Positions 56,362 to 64,000 of a stretch of 64,000 nt of DNA are shown piece by piece (within the stretch, counting starts at the first letter, position 1; every line of letters starts with the position of its first letter). Position numbers and translations under genes: made by a program. Origin of the DNA: Sphingomonas adhaesiva (lineage in GTDB: Bacteria > Pseudomonadota > Alphaproteobacteria > Sphingomonadales > Sphingomonadaceae); contig NZ_NWVC01000004.1 in NCBI RefSeq assembly GCF_002374855.1, positions 62,001 through 126,000 on the forward strand, given 5' to 3'. The notes beneath the pieces are model-generated. The model searched no databases and was not told where the DNA came from. It worked only from the letters and a program-made list of their open reading frames with translations.

Positions 56362-56697
56362 TCAACGCCCCGCGAACATGAACGCGGCGGCGCCCACCAG
56401 GCAGCCGAACGCCCCGGCGTGGCGCCAGGTCAGCGGCTCCTTCAGCACGACGATCGCGAAGATCGTGAACACCGCCAGCGTGATGACCTCCTGCGTCACC
56501 TTCAGCTGCCCGCCGGTCCAGCCGTGCAGATAGCCGATGCGGTTGGCCGGCACCGCCAGGCAATATTCGAAGAAAGCGATCGCCCAGCTGATGACGATCA
56601 CCAGCGGCAGCGCCTTGTCCTCGCCGCCCTTCAGATGCCAATACCAGGCGATCGTCATGAAGCAGTTCGATGCGATCAGCAGGGCGATCGTGGGCAT
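56362..56697 (-). CDS. DUF486 small membrane protein (DMT-like)
   Basis: A 111-residue protein with four hydrophobic segments: TIALLIASNCFMTIAWYWHL, LVIVISWAIAFFEYCLAVPA, VITLAVFTIFAIVVLKEPLT and AFGCLVGAAAFMFAG. The blocks FEYCLAVPANRIGY and VTQEVITLAVF are typical of DUF486, a half-size relative of drug/metabolite transporters. The ATG at 56697 gives the family length; the longer upstream frame is not conserved-looking. The substrate is unknown. Confidence 0.85.
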   Translation of the reverse strand: MPTIALLIASNCFMTIAWYWHLKGGEDKALPLVIVISWAIAFFEYCLAVPANRIGYLHGWTGGQLKVTQEVITLAVFTIFAIVVLKEPLTWRHAGAFGCLVGAAAFMFAGR

Positions 56698-56790
56698 GGC
56701 GGGCAGCGTTCCGCGAAAGAGGGCAGGGTGGCCCGCCATGCCGCCGCGCGCGCGCCGGTGCAATGGCGCGCGGCGACGGCGGACAGAGGG

Positions 56791-57141
56791 TCAGGGACGC
56801 AGCGCCGCGTCGTCGCGATCGGTAAGTTCGGCGTCGTCCTCGCCACCGTCGACGGCATCGTCGTCGAAATCGGCCTGGGTTTCGTCCTCGGCGACGTCGG
56901 CATCGTCCTGCACCACGGTGGCGTCGGTCTCCCCGACCTCGCCGTCGCGCAGCGTCAGTTCGTCCTCATCCTCCAGATCGTCGTCCTCGTCGATGTCGGG
57001 ATCGAGATCGACGATGATCGTCCCGTCGCTCGGCCCGTCGCGAGTCGCCTCCAGGATCTCGGCACGCTGGCTTTCGTCGTAGCCGTCCTCGTCATAGCCG
57101 TCGTCGCCCGAACCGTGACCATGGATCTGATGTCCGCCCAT
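56791..57141 (-). CDS. Extremely acidic small protein, unknown function
   Basis: A 116-residue protein dominated by Asp and Glu (for example DPDIDEDDDLEDEDELTLRD) with a His/Gly-rich start (MGGHQIHGHGSGDDGYDEDG). There is no signal peptide or membrane segment. An ATG at 57156 is possible, but AGGAGC seven bases before the ATG at 57141 favours the latter. Such composition suggests a disordered, cation-binding or nucleic acid-mimic protein; no function is claimed. Confidence 0.6.
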   Translation of the reverse strand: MGGHQIHGHGSGDDGYDEDGYDESQRAEILEATRDGPSDGTIIVDLDPDIDEDDDLEDEDELTLRDGEVGETDATVVQDDADVAEDETQADFDDDAVDGGEDDAELTDRDDAALRP

Positions 57142-57214
57142 CGCGATGCTCCTCATGCCGATGATGGCGACGAACGGCAGACGGGCGCGCGCGGTTCCGC
57201 TGGCGCGGCTCGGT

Positions 57215-58441
57215 TCAGCGCGTCGTGAACAGCCGCCCGCGCTCCGTCACCAGCACCGCGGCGATCGAGGCCAGCCCCGCGACCAGGAAACCGGCGGTCA
57301 GCGGCACGGTGGTGCCGTCGAACGACTGGCCGATCACCGCGCCCACGCCCGCGGCGACCGTCACGCTGGTGAAGCCCTGCACGCTGGAGGCGGTGCCCGC
57401 GATATGGCCCATATTCTCCATCGCCATCGCGGAGAAATTGGCGCTGGCCAGCCCGAAGCAGCCCATGGTGATCGCCTGCAGCACCGCGAACACCCACAGA
57501 TTCTCGAACCCCGCCAGTGCGAGCGCGAGGTGTAGCGCGGATGCGGCGATCAGCAGCAGCACCGCGCCATGCGCCAGCCGCCGCGTCCCCACGCGCATCA
57601 CCAGCCGTGCGTTGGCGAGGTTCGCAGCCGCCATCGTTCCCGCGGTGGTGGCGAAGATGACCAGCAGCAGCCGCGGGCGCCCGAACGTGTCGGCCATGAT
57701 CTGCTGGATCGAATTGAGATAGCCGTACAGCGCGCCCAGCAGCGCGGTCGCCGCCAGTGTATATCCCAGCGACCAGCGATCCGACAGCGTCAGCCGCCAC
57801 CCCGCGACGATCCGCGCGGGCGACAGCGGCACGCGATCCTCGCGGTGCATCGTCTCGGGCATCCGCCACGAAAACCACGCCAGCACGGCGATCGTCGCGA
57901 CCGCCACCGCCCAGAAGATGTCGCGCCACCCGCCGAACAGCAGTACCCCCGCGCCGAAGGCGGGCGCCAGCACCGGCACGATCATGAAGACGATGAAGGT
58001 GATCGACATCACCCGCGCCATCGCGCGCCCTTCGAAGCAATCGCGCACGATCGCCACCGCCGACACGCGCGCCGCGGCGATCGCGAAGCCGGCGGTGACG
58101 CGCGCGGCCAGCAGCAGCGGGAAGCTGGCGGCGATCGCGCACAGCGCATTGGCGGCGACATAGATCGCCATCGCCGCGATCAGGCTGCGCCGCCGCCCGA
58201 ACCGGTCGGCCAACGGCCCGTGGATCAACTGCCCGCCGCCGAACCCCAGGACGAAGGCGGTGATGACATATTGCCGCGCATTGGCATCGGGGGCGCCCAG
58301 CGTATCGCCGATCGCGGGCAGCGCGGGCAGCATCGAATCGATCCCCAGCGCGGTCAGCGCCATCAGGGCGGCGATCAGCGCGACGAATTCGGGCAGCGGA
58401 AGCGGCGGTCCCCGATCGGTGGGGGCAGGGGAAGACGACAT
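57215..58441 (-). CDS. MFS transporter, Bcr/CflA drug-resistance family
   Basis: A 408-residue, 12-helix inner-membrane antiporter. The N-terminal half shows LTALGIDSMLPALPAIGDTL with the family's acidic residue in helix 1. The MFS loop motif GPLADRFGRRRSLI follows, then ARVSAVAIVRDCFEG as in the C motif of drug/proton antiporters, and VPVLAPAFGAGVLLFGGWR. These fit the Bcr/CflA group that exports antibiotics and small metabolites. The ATG at 58441 excludes a short Arg-rich extension. It is divergent from the oxygenase gene at 58537. Confidence 0.9.
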   Translation of the reverse strand: MSSSPAPTDRGPPLPLPEFVALIAALMALTALGIDSMLPALPAIGDTLGAPDANARQYVITAFVLGFGGGQLIHGPLADRFGRRRSLIAAMAIYVAANALCAIAASFPLLLAARVTAGFAIAAARVSAVAIVRDCFEGRAMARVMSITFIVFMIVPVLAPAFGAGVLLFGGWRDIFWAVAVATIAVLAWFSWRMPETMHREDRVPLSPARIVAGWRLTLSDRWSLGYTLAATALLGALYGYLNSIQQIMADTFGRPRLLLVIFATTAGTMAAANLANARLVMRVGTRRLAHGAVLLLIAASALHLALALAGFENLWVFAVLQAITMGCFGLASANFSAMAMENMGHIAGTASSVQGFTSVTVAAGVGAVIGQSFDGTTVPLTAGFLVAGLASIAAVLVTERGRLFTTR

Positions 58442-58536
58442 GCCGCCGCGACTAGGGCAGCGGACGCGCGCTGTCACGCGTTGCCGGACGTGCCGCGCGC
58501 GCCTATCTTCGCCACATCAACAGGTTGGACGTTCTT

Positions 58537-59493
58537 ATGCTCGACACCCCCGCCGCCCAGGTTCCGACGCTGAGCCTGAAGGACCAGGATCGCGACCCCG
58601 ACGGCTTCGCCGCGGCGCTGGGCGGATCGTTCGAACGGTTCGGCTTCGCGATCGTCGCCGACCATGGCGTGCCGCAGCCGCTGATCGACCGCGCCTGGGC
58701 CGAAACCGCGGCGCTGTTCGCGCTGCCCGAGGAGGAGAAGCGCGCGTATCACGTCCCGGGCGGCGGCGGCGCGCGCGGCTATACCCCGTTCAAGACCGAG
58801 ATCGCCAAGGACGCGCGCCACGTCGACCTGAAGGAATTCTGGCACGTCGGCCGCGAACTGCCCGCCGGGCACCGCTATGCGGGCGAGATGGCGGCGAACG
58901 TCTGGCCGACGCGGCCGGAGGGGTTCCGCGACACGTTCGTGGAGATGTTCGACGCGTTCGATCGCGCCGGCGACCGGCTGCTGTCCGCGATCGCGCGGCA
59001 CCTGGGGCTGGCGCCCGACTGGTTCGATCCGGCGGTGAAGGACGGCAATTCGGTGCTGCGGCTGCTGCACTATCCGCCGATCCCCGCCGATGCGGAGGGC
59101 GTGCGCGCCGGCGCGCATGAGGATATCAACCTCATCACGCTGCTGCTGGGGGCCGAGGAAGCGGGGCTGGAACTGCTCGACCGCGATTCGGGGCGCTGGC
59201 TGGCGATCAAGCCGCCGGAGGGGGCGATGGTCGTCAATGTCGGCGACATGCTGCAACGGCTGACCAACCATGTGCTGCCGTCGACCACGCACCGCGTCGT
59301 CAACCCGCCGCCCGAACGGCGCGGCCATTCGCGCTATTCGATGCCGTTCTTCCTGCACCCGGCGCCCGATTTCCTGATCGAGACGCTGCCGCAGACGATC
59401 ACCGCCGACCGGCCGAACCGCTATCCGACGCCGATCACCGCCAACGGTTACCTGCACGAACGGCTGGTCGAGATCGGCCTTATCAAGAAGTAA
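58537..59493 (+). CDS. Isopenicillin N synthase-like 2-oxoglutarate/Fe(II)-type oxygenase
   Basis: A 318-residue non-haem iron oxygenase with the DIOX_N domain (FERFGFAIVADHGVPQPLID) and a double-stranded beta-helix core. Iron ligands are H and D in AGAHEDINLITLLL and the distal H in STTHRVVNPP. The R-x-S motif that binds 2-oxoglutarate or substrate carboxylate is in RYSMPFFLHP. The ATG at 58537 gives a standard N-terminus; a TTG four codons upstream is also possible. The substrate is unknown, and many such bacterial proteins are annotated only by family. Confidence 0.92.
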   Translation: MLDTPAAQVPTLSLKDQDRDPDGFAAALGGSFERFGFAIVADHGVPQPLIDRAWAETAALFALPEEEKRAYHVPGGGGARGYTPFKTEIAKDARHVDLKEFWHVGRELPAGHRYAGEMAANVWPTRPEGFRDTFVEMFDAFDRAGDRLLSAIARHLGLAPDWFDPAVKDGNSVLRLLHYPPIPADAEGVRAGAHEDINLITLLLGAEEAGLELLDRDSGRWLAIKPPEGAMVVNVGDMLQRLTNHVLPSTTHRVVNPPPERRGHSRYSMPFFLHPAPDFLIETLPQTITADRPNRYPTPITANGYLHERLVEIGLIKK

Positions 59494-59514
59494 GCCGGCG
59501 GCGCTGGGCGACCG

Positions 59515-60222
59515 TCAGATCACCGTGCCGGTCGCCTTGCCGATCAGCGCGGTGACGGCCATCGCCAGCGCGCCGAGCGCGACGACGCGCACCATCCCGC
59601 GCACCACCGGCGCGCCGCCCGCCCGCGCGCCGAGCATTCCGAGCAGCGCCAGCAGCAGCAAGGCGGTGGCGGGAACGGCGTAGAGGACGGCGTCGTGCGG
59701 GGCGAGCGCGGCGAGGACGGGCGGGATTGCGCCCGCGCTGAACGCCGCGGCGGAAAACAGCGCGGCCTGCACCGGGTTCGAACCGCCGTCGTCCGCCAGC
59801 CCCAGTTCGTCCCGGCGGTGGGCGCCGAGCGCGTCATGCGCCATCATCTGTTCGGCGACGCGCTGCGCCAGCGCGGGTTCGACGCCGCGCGCCTCGTAGA
59901 TCGCGGCCAGCTCGCGCGTTTCGGCCAGCGGCGCGCGCTTCAGCTCGGCGGCCTCGCGCACAAGATCGGCACGCTCGGTATCCGCCTGCGAACTGACCGA
60001 GACATATTCGCCCGCCGCCATCGACAGCGCGCCGCCGACCAGCGCGGCGGTGCCCGCGATCAGCACGGCGCCCGCGCTCGCGCCCGGTGCCGCCGCCACG
60101 CCGACGATCAGGCTGGAGACGGAGATGATGCCGTCGTTCGCCCCCAGCACCGCGGCGCGCAGCCAGCCGGTACGGTGGACCAGATGATGTTCGCCGGCGG
60201 CATGGGGAAGGGCGTCTGTCAT
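59515..60222 (-). CDS. VIT1/CCC1-family iron or manganese transporter
   Basis: A 235-residue membrane protein. The first helix block WLRAAVLGANDGIISVSSLI and the following GALSMAAGEYVSVSSQADTE are the signature of the VIT1/CCC1 family, which moves Fe(II) or Mn(II) out of the cytoplasm. An acidic cytoplasmic loop (ADLVREAAELKR, RDELGLAD) with several Glu residues resembles the metal-binding insert. Three further hydrophobic segments follow. The ATG at 60222 has GGAGG four bases upstream. It is 22 bp downstream of the phosphoribosyltransferase gene on the same strand. Confidence 0.93.
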   Translation of the reverse strand: MTDALPHAAGEHHLVHRTGWLRAAVLGANDGIISVSSLIVGVAAAPGASAGAVLIAGTAALVGGALSMAAGEYVSVSSQADTERADLVREAAELKRAPLAETRELAAIYEARGVEPALAQRVAEQMMAHDALGAHRRDELGLADDGGSNPVQAALFSAAAFSAGAIPPVLAALAPHDAVLYAVPATALLLLALLGMLGARAGGAPVVRGMVRVVALGALAMAVTALIGKATGTVI

Positions 60223-60244
60223 GCTGCCTCCGGCACTCCGGGTG

Positions 60245-60769
60245 TCAGGCAATCCGTTCGGGCACTTCGGCCGCATCGGCGGCGATCGCGCTGTCGGGGG
60301 CCATCGCCTCCCACGGGAAGACGAACCAGTCCTTGGTCACGGTGCGGTCGATGCCGTGCGCGGCATATTCGACGCGCTGCTGCGACCGGCAATTGTCGAT
60401 CAGCGTGGCGAAGCGCACTGCCCCGTCGGCCGCGCCCTCGCGCGCCAGCATCGTGCGCAGATGCCCGATCGTGCGCCCGCTGTCGTTGATGTCGTCGACG
60501 AACAGCAGCCGCTGGCCGGCGCGGGTGCGCGCGGCGAGCTTCGCGATCGCGTCGGCGGCCAGTTCCTCCGACTGCGACGAATAATCGACCGCCAGCATCG
60601 GCAGGCCGGTGGCATGGCTGAGATAGACCGCGGGGATCAACCCGCCGCGGCCGATGCCGATGATATGCGCGGGCGTCCAGTCCGCATCCGCCGCCATCGC
60701 CGCGGCCAGCGCGCGGACATGGGCGACGAGATCGGCGTGGGTGATCGGGGTGAAGATCGGCGTGCTCAT
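60245..60769 (-). CDS. Phosphoribosyltransferase (xanthine/hypoxanthine type)
   Basis: A 174-residue type I phosphoribosyltransferase. The PRPP loop is LLFVDDINDSGRTIGHLR. The upstream strand-loop IIGIGRGGLIPAVYLSHATG and the downstream KDWFVFPWE hood segment resemble Gpt/XPRT-like purine salvage enzymes. The ATG at 60769 is chosen. An in-frame upstream Met at 60877 would add residues such as KIAAFAGMT that are plain translation of a REP repeat. The exact base is not determined from sequence. Confidence 0.88.
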   Translation of the reverse strand: MSTPIFTPITHADLVAHVRALAAAMAADADWTPAHIIGIGRGGLIPAVYLSHATGLPMLAVDYSSQSEELAADAIAKLAARTRAGQRLLFVDDINDSGRTIGHLRTMLAREGAADGAVRFATLIDNCRSQQRVEYAAHGIDRTVTKDWFVFPWEAMAPDSAIAADAAEVPERIA

Positions 60770-60822
60770 GGCGGCGATGTAACGAAGACGCGCGCGCGAG
60801 TCATCGGGGTTGCGCCGCGCCT

Positions 60823-60906
60823 GCGTCATCCCGGCGAAGGCTGCGATCTTCCTGTGGCGGGCGTGACGGACGATCACGGGAGACCCCAGCTTTCGCTGGG
60901 GTGACG
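60823..60906. repeat. Second REP-like repeat pair, homologous to the 42.9-43.1 kb cluster
   Basis: GCGTCATCCCGGCGAAGGCT at 60823 is nearly the reverse complement of the element near 43021-43043. GAGACCCCAGCTTTCGCTGG at about 60880, ending GGTGACG, differs from the copy at 43110-43136 mainly at the two compensating bases of the stem. The gap lies between two leftward genes. Confidence 0.8.
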
Positions 60907-60935
60907 TTCGAGGCGGGCGGCGTCGGCGCCCGCCC

Positions 60936-62597
60936 TTACCGCCGCAGCAACCCGCCCAGCACGCCGCGCATCACCTGGCCCAGCAGGCCGCCGCCGGACT
61001 TGCCACGGCCCGATCCCAGCACCGCCTTGGTCACTTCATTCGCCACGGTCCGGCCGATCGCGGAGGAGGCGGAGCGGGTGGCGGAGGTCATCGCCTTGTT
61101 CCACGGGTTGTTCGCCGCCTCGCGCTCGGCGGCGCGGCGGGCGCGGTCGTCCTCGCGCGCCTGGCGGTCGGCGTCGCGCTGCGCGGCGATGCGCGCGCGT
61201 TCGGCGTCCCTGGCGGCCTTCGCCTGTTCCTTCGCCTCCAGCGCGGCGGCCTTGTCCGCTGCGTGCTGTGCCTTGGCGGCGGCGACCGCGGCGGCGGCCT
61301 CCTGCGTCTTGGCGGCGAGCAGTTCCTCGGCCGAATCGCGGTCGACGATCGTGTCATACTTGGTGCCGATCGCGTCGGTCTGGATCAGCACGCGGCGCTC
61401 GTCCGGCGTGACCGGCCCGACCCGGCTGGCGGGCGGGCGGATCAGCGTGCGCTCGACCGGCGCGGGCGCGCCGTCGGGCTGGAGCAGCGACACCAGCGCC
61501 TCGCCGGTCTTGAGCTGCGTGATCGCGCTCGCCACGTCGACCGCCGGATTGGGGCGAAACGTCAGCGCCGCGGCGCTGACCGCCTTCTGGTCGCGCGGGG
61601 TGAAGGCGTTCAGCTTGTGCTGGATGCGGTTGCCCAGCTGCCCGGCGACCTTGTCGGGGATGTCGATCGGGTTCTGGGTGATGAAATAGACGCCGACGCC
61701 CTTCGACCGGATCAGCCGGACGACCTGTTCGATCTTGTCCATCAGCGCGTCGGGCGCATCGTCGAACAGCAGGTGCGCCTCGTCGAAGAAGAAGCACAGC
61801 TTCGGCTTGTCGGGGTCGCCCACCTCCGGCAGATGCTCGAACAGTTCGGACAACAGCCATAGCAGGAACGTCGAATACAGCTTCGGGCTGGCCATCAGCC
61901 GGTCGGCCGCCAGCACGTTGACGAGGCCGCGGCCCCGGTCGTCCACGCCGAACAGGTCGTCCAGATCGAGCGCGGGTTCGCCGAAGAAATGTTCCGCGCC
62001 CTGACTGCGCAGCTGGAGCAGCGCGCGCTGGATCGCGCCGATCGACTGCTTGCCGACATTGCCGTAGGTGACGGTCAGTTCGTCCGCGCGCTCCGCGCAA
62101 TGCGCCAGCATCGCCTGCAGATCGTCCATGTCGATCAGCAGCAGGCCGTCCTGGTCGGCGACGTGGAAGGCGATCGTCAGCACGCCTTCCTGCACCTCGT
62201 TCAGCCCCATCAGCCGCGCGAGCAGCAGCGGACCCATCTCGCTGACGGTGGTGCGGATCGGGTGGCCCTGTTCGCCGTACAGGTCCCAGAACTGCACCGG
62301 CGTATCGGCATAGGCCCAGTCGGTCAGGCCGATCTCGGCAGCGCGCGCGGCGAAGATCGGGTGCGTCTTCGCCGCCGGGGAACCGGCCATGGCGAGGCCG
62401 GACAGGTCGCCCTTCACGTCGGCGACGAAGCACGCCACGCCCGCGGCGGAAAAGCCCTCCACCACGCCCTGCAACGTCACCGTCTTGCCGGTGCCGGTCG
62501 CCCCGGCGATCAGCCCGTGGCGGTTGGCGCGGCGCAGGTCCAGCCGCTGCGGCGCCACGCCGCCGTCGCCCGCGCCGATGAAGATGCCGTCGCTCAC
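60936..62597 (-). CDS. HerA-like ATPase (DUF853 family)
   Basis: A 553-residue P-loop ATPase of the HerA/FtsK superfamily. Walker A is GATGTGKTVTLQGVVEGFSA. Walker B is LCFFFDEAHLLFDDAPDALM. A sensor-like GVGVYFITQNPIDIPDKVAG precedes LGNRIQHKLNAFTPRDQKAV. The C-terminal part has a charged, Ala/Arg/Lys-rich coiled coil and a Gly-rich end (GSGRGKSGGGLLGQVMRGVL). The start is GTG at 62597 with GGGGAG about eight bases upstream. Members are widespread single-copy proteins often annotated as helicases; the true role is not established. Confidence 0.9.
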   Translation of the reverse strand: MSDGIFIGAGDGGVAPQRLDLRRANRHGLIAGATGTGKTVTLQGVVEGFSAAGVACFVADVKGDLSGLAMAGSPAAKTHPIFAARAAEIGLTDWAYADTPVQFWDLYGEQGHPIRTTVSEMGPLLLARLMGLNEVQEGVLTIAFHVADQDGLLLIDMDDLQAMLAHCAERADELTVTYGNVGKQSIGAIQRALLQLRSQGAEHFFGEPALDLDDLFGVDDRGRGLVNVLAADRLMASPKLYSTFLLWLLSELFEHLPEVGDPDKPKLCFFFDEAHLLFDDAPDALMDKIEQVVRLIRSKGVGVYFITQNPIDIPDKVAGQLGNRIQHKLNAFTPRDQKAVSAAALTFRPNPAVDVASAITQLKTGEALVSLLQPDGAPAPVERTLIRPPASRVGPVTPDERRVLIQTDAIGTKYDTIVDRDSAEELLAAKTQEAAAAVAAAKAQHAADKAAALEAKEQAKAARDAERARIAAQRDADRQAREDDRARRAAEREAANNPWNKAMTSATRSASSAIGRTVANEVTKAVLGSGRGKSGGGLLGQVMRGVLGGLLRR

Positions 62598-62618
62598 TCG
62601 TCACTCTCCCCACAGGCG

Positions 62619-62652
62619 AAAAGGGCCGCCGCATCCGATGATGCGACGGCCC
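62619..62652 (-). terminator. Rho-independent terminator of the Do-type protease gene
   Basis: On the minus strand a 13-bp stem with one mismatch (GGGCCGTCGCATC pairing with GATGCGGCGGCCC around a four-base loop) is followed by TTTT. It lies 22 bp after the protease stop and just before the DUF853 gene start, so it should separate the two transcription units. Confidence 0.75.
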
Positions 62653-62674
62653 CGTTCGCGGCGCAATGCGGCGG

Positions 62675-64000
62675 TTACTTGATCTTCACTGCCAGGAAGA
62701 CGCCGCTGGTGCGCTGACGCGTGATGTTCAGCAGCACCTGCGGGCGCCCCTGCGCCTTGGCCGCGGCGACGACGCGCGCGACATCGGCGGCGGTGCGCAC
62801 CGGCTGCGAGTTGATCGAGGAGATCACGTCGCCGCGCTTCAGCTTCTGGCCCGCATCACTGGACGGATCGACCGCGCTGACGACGACGCCCTGCACCGTC
62901 GAATCGACCCCGATCGCGCGCGCGATCTGCGCGGTCAGCGGCTGGACGGTAACGCCGATCGAGCTGGACGCGGGCGCGACCGCGCCATCGTCGTCACCGC
63001 CCGGCAGCCCGTCATCGTCACTGCCGCCGCCCTGCAGCGCGGCCATCTGATCCTCCGGCGGGCGCGTCGCGACCGTCGCGGTGACCGTCGTCGGACGACC
63101 GTCGCGGATCACGTCCATGCGGATCGTCGAACCCGGTGCGGCATTGGCGACCAGGTAGGACAGCGTGCGGTCCGGCGTCACCGCCTGGCCATTGATCGCG
63201 GTGACGACGTCGCCCTGGCGCAGCCCGGCCTTCGCGCCCGGACCGCCCGGTTCGACCCGGCCGATGATCTCGCCCTTGTTCTTGGGCAGGCCCAGCGCCG
63301 CGGCGATATCGTCGTTCACCGGCTGGATGCCGACGCCCAGATAGCCGCGCTGGATCTTCTGACCCTTCATCAGCGTGTCGATGATCGGCTTCGCCTCGGT
63401 CGCGGGGATCGCGAAGCCGATGCCGATGTTGCCGCCCGACTGCGAATAGATCTGGCTGTTGATGCCGATCACCTCGCCGTTCAGGTTGAACATCGGGCCG
63501 CCCGAATTGCCCTGGTTGATCGCGGCATCGGTCTGGATGAAGCTGTCGAACGGGCCGTTGCCGGTCGAACGGTGCACCGCCGAGACGATGCCCGCGGTCA
63601 CCGTGCCGCCCAGCCCGAACGGCTGGCCGATCGCGACCACCCAGTCGCCGACGCGCGCGCGTCCCGAATCGCCCATGCGGACGAACGGCAGCGGGGTGGG
63701 CGAATCGATCTTCAGCACCGCCAGGTCGGAGGTGGGATCGCGGCCGATCAGCTTGGCCTTGTATTCCTTGCGGTCCTGCAGCGTGACGGTGATCGATTCG
63801 ACCGTCGCGCCGCGCGCCGCCGGCGCGATGACGTGGTTGTTGGTGACGACGTAGCCGTCCGCCGAGATCAGGAAGCCCGAACCGAGCGACTGCCCCTCAC
63901 GCGTGACCGGCGCGCCGCCGCCTCCGCCGCCGAACTGGCCGAACAGGTCGCCGAACGGCGTGCCGGCGAACGGGTTCGCCTGCTGCTGGACGGTGACCTT
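62675..64000 (-). CDS. Do/DegP-family periplasmic serine protease with two PDZ domains (5' part outside window)
   Basis: An HtrA-type protease and chaperone for misfolded envelope proteins. The visible 441 residues begin inside the LA loop (NPFAGTPFGDLFGQFGGG) and include the whole catalytic triad: His in VVTNNHVIAP, Asp in DPTSDLAVLKID and Ser in INQGNSGGPMFNL. Two PDZ domains follow (RGYLGVGIQPVNDDIAAALG; later IGVTVQPLTAQIARAIGVD) with an acidic linker (GGGSDDDGLPGGDDDGA) between. It ends TSGVFLAVKIK. The N-terminal signal peptide lies beyond the right edge. A strong terminator follows the stop. Confidence 0.95.
   Translation of the reverse strand, partial: KVTVQQQANPFAGTPFGDLFGQFGGGGGGAPVTREGQSLGSGFLISADGYVVTNNHVIAPAARGATVESITVTLQDRKEYKAKLIGRDPTSDLAVLKIDSPTPLPFVRMGDSGRARVGDWVVAIGQPFGLGGTVTAGIVSAVHRSTGNGPFDSFIQTDAAINQGNSGGPMFNLNGEVIGINSQIYSQSGGNIGIGFAIPATEAKPIIDTLMKGQKIQRGYLGVGIQPVNDDIAAALGLPKNKGEIIGRVEPGGPGAKAGLRQGDVVTAINGQAVTPDRTLSYLVANAAPGSTIRMDVIRDGRPTTVTATVATRPPEDQMAALQGGGSDDDGLPGGDDDGAVAPASSSIGVTVQPLTAQIARAIGVDSTVQGVVVSAVDPSSDAGQKLKRGDVISSINSQPVRTAADVARVVAAAKAQGRPQVLLNITRQRTSGVFLAVKIK

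Noticed and set aside
60770..60877. Longer start for the phosphoribosyltransferase at 60877
   Set aside because: The added residues (KIAAFAGMT and similar) are translation of a REP-like repeat that also occurs near 43 kb.

Overview
The window is high-GC DNA with dense, codon-biased genes. It comes from an alphaproteobacterium, most likely a sphingomonad. The grounds are the gene content (FecI/FecR with a TonB receptor, the BamF/DUF3035 lipoprotein after lspA, many short REP-like intergenic hairpins) and the general look of the proteins. This placement is inference; no rRNA or tRNA gene was seen.

Positions 1-28551 form one specialised block for making, exporting and probably controlling a giant surface adhesin. 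A TolC-like outer-membrane channel (cut by the left edge) and an HlyD-like adaptor run leftward. A type I ABC exporter, a MotB-like protein, a MotA/ExbB-like protein with a long coiled coil, a PilZ protein and a 6987-residue RTX/cadherin-like adhesin run rightward. The pairing of a type I exporter and giant adhesin with a MotA/MotB-like ion-channel pair resembles the Salmonella SPI-4 sii locus. Here the adhesin is of the RTX type and a PilZ (cyclic-di-GMP) gene is embedded, a combination I do not recognise as described.

Positions 28577-35431 hold a FecI-type sigma factor and FecR regulator facing a FecA-type TonB-dependent receptor, followed by gamma-glutamyltransferase. Positions 35481-42846 are a housekeeping series on the plus strand: thyA, a 39-residue membrane peptide, folA, an M19 dipeptidase, ribF, ileS, lspA and a bamF-like lipoprotein. 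A 250-bp cluster of REP-like hairpins follows.

Positions 43180-46507 are a tightly overlapping leftward operon (rhodanese-type sulfurtransferase, cystathionine beta-lyase-like enzyme, MscS channel). It diverges from queF. A perfect FNR/FixK-type palindrome precedes a GT4 glycosyltransferase-toroid fusion and a GH130 mannoside phosphorylase/hydrolase. Then come a helical-repeat exported protein and an OPT transporter (leftward), homoserine dehydrogenase behind a structured leader region, and small genes (secreted protein, DUF486, an extremely acidic protein). The rest are a Bcr/CflA MFS pump, a 2-oxoglutarate/Fe(II)-type oxygenase, a VIT1/CCC1 transporter, a phosphoribosyltransferase, a second REP cluster, a HerA-like ATPase (DUF853) and a Do-type periplasmic protease cut by the right edge.
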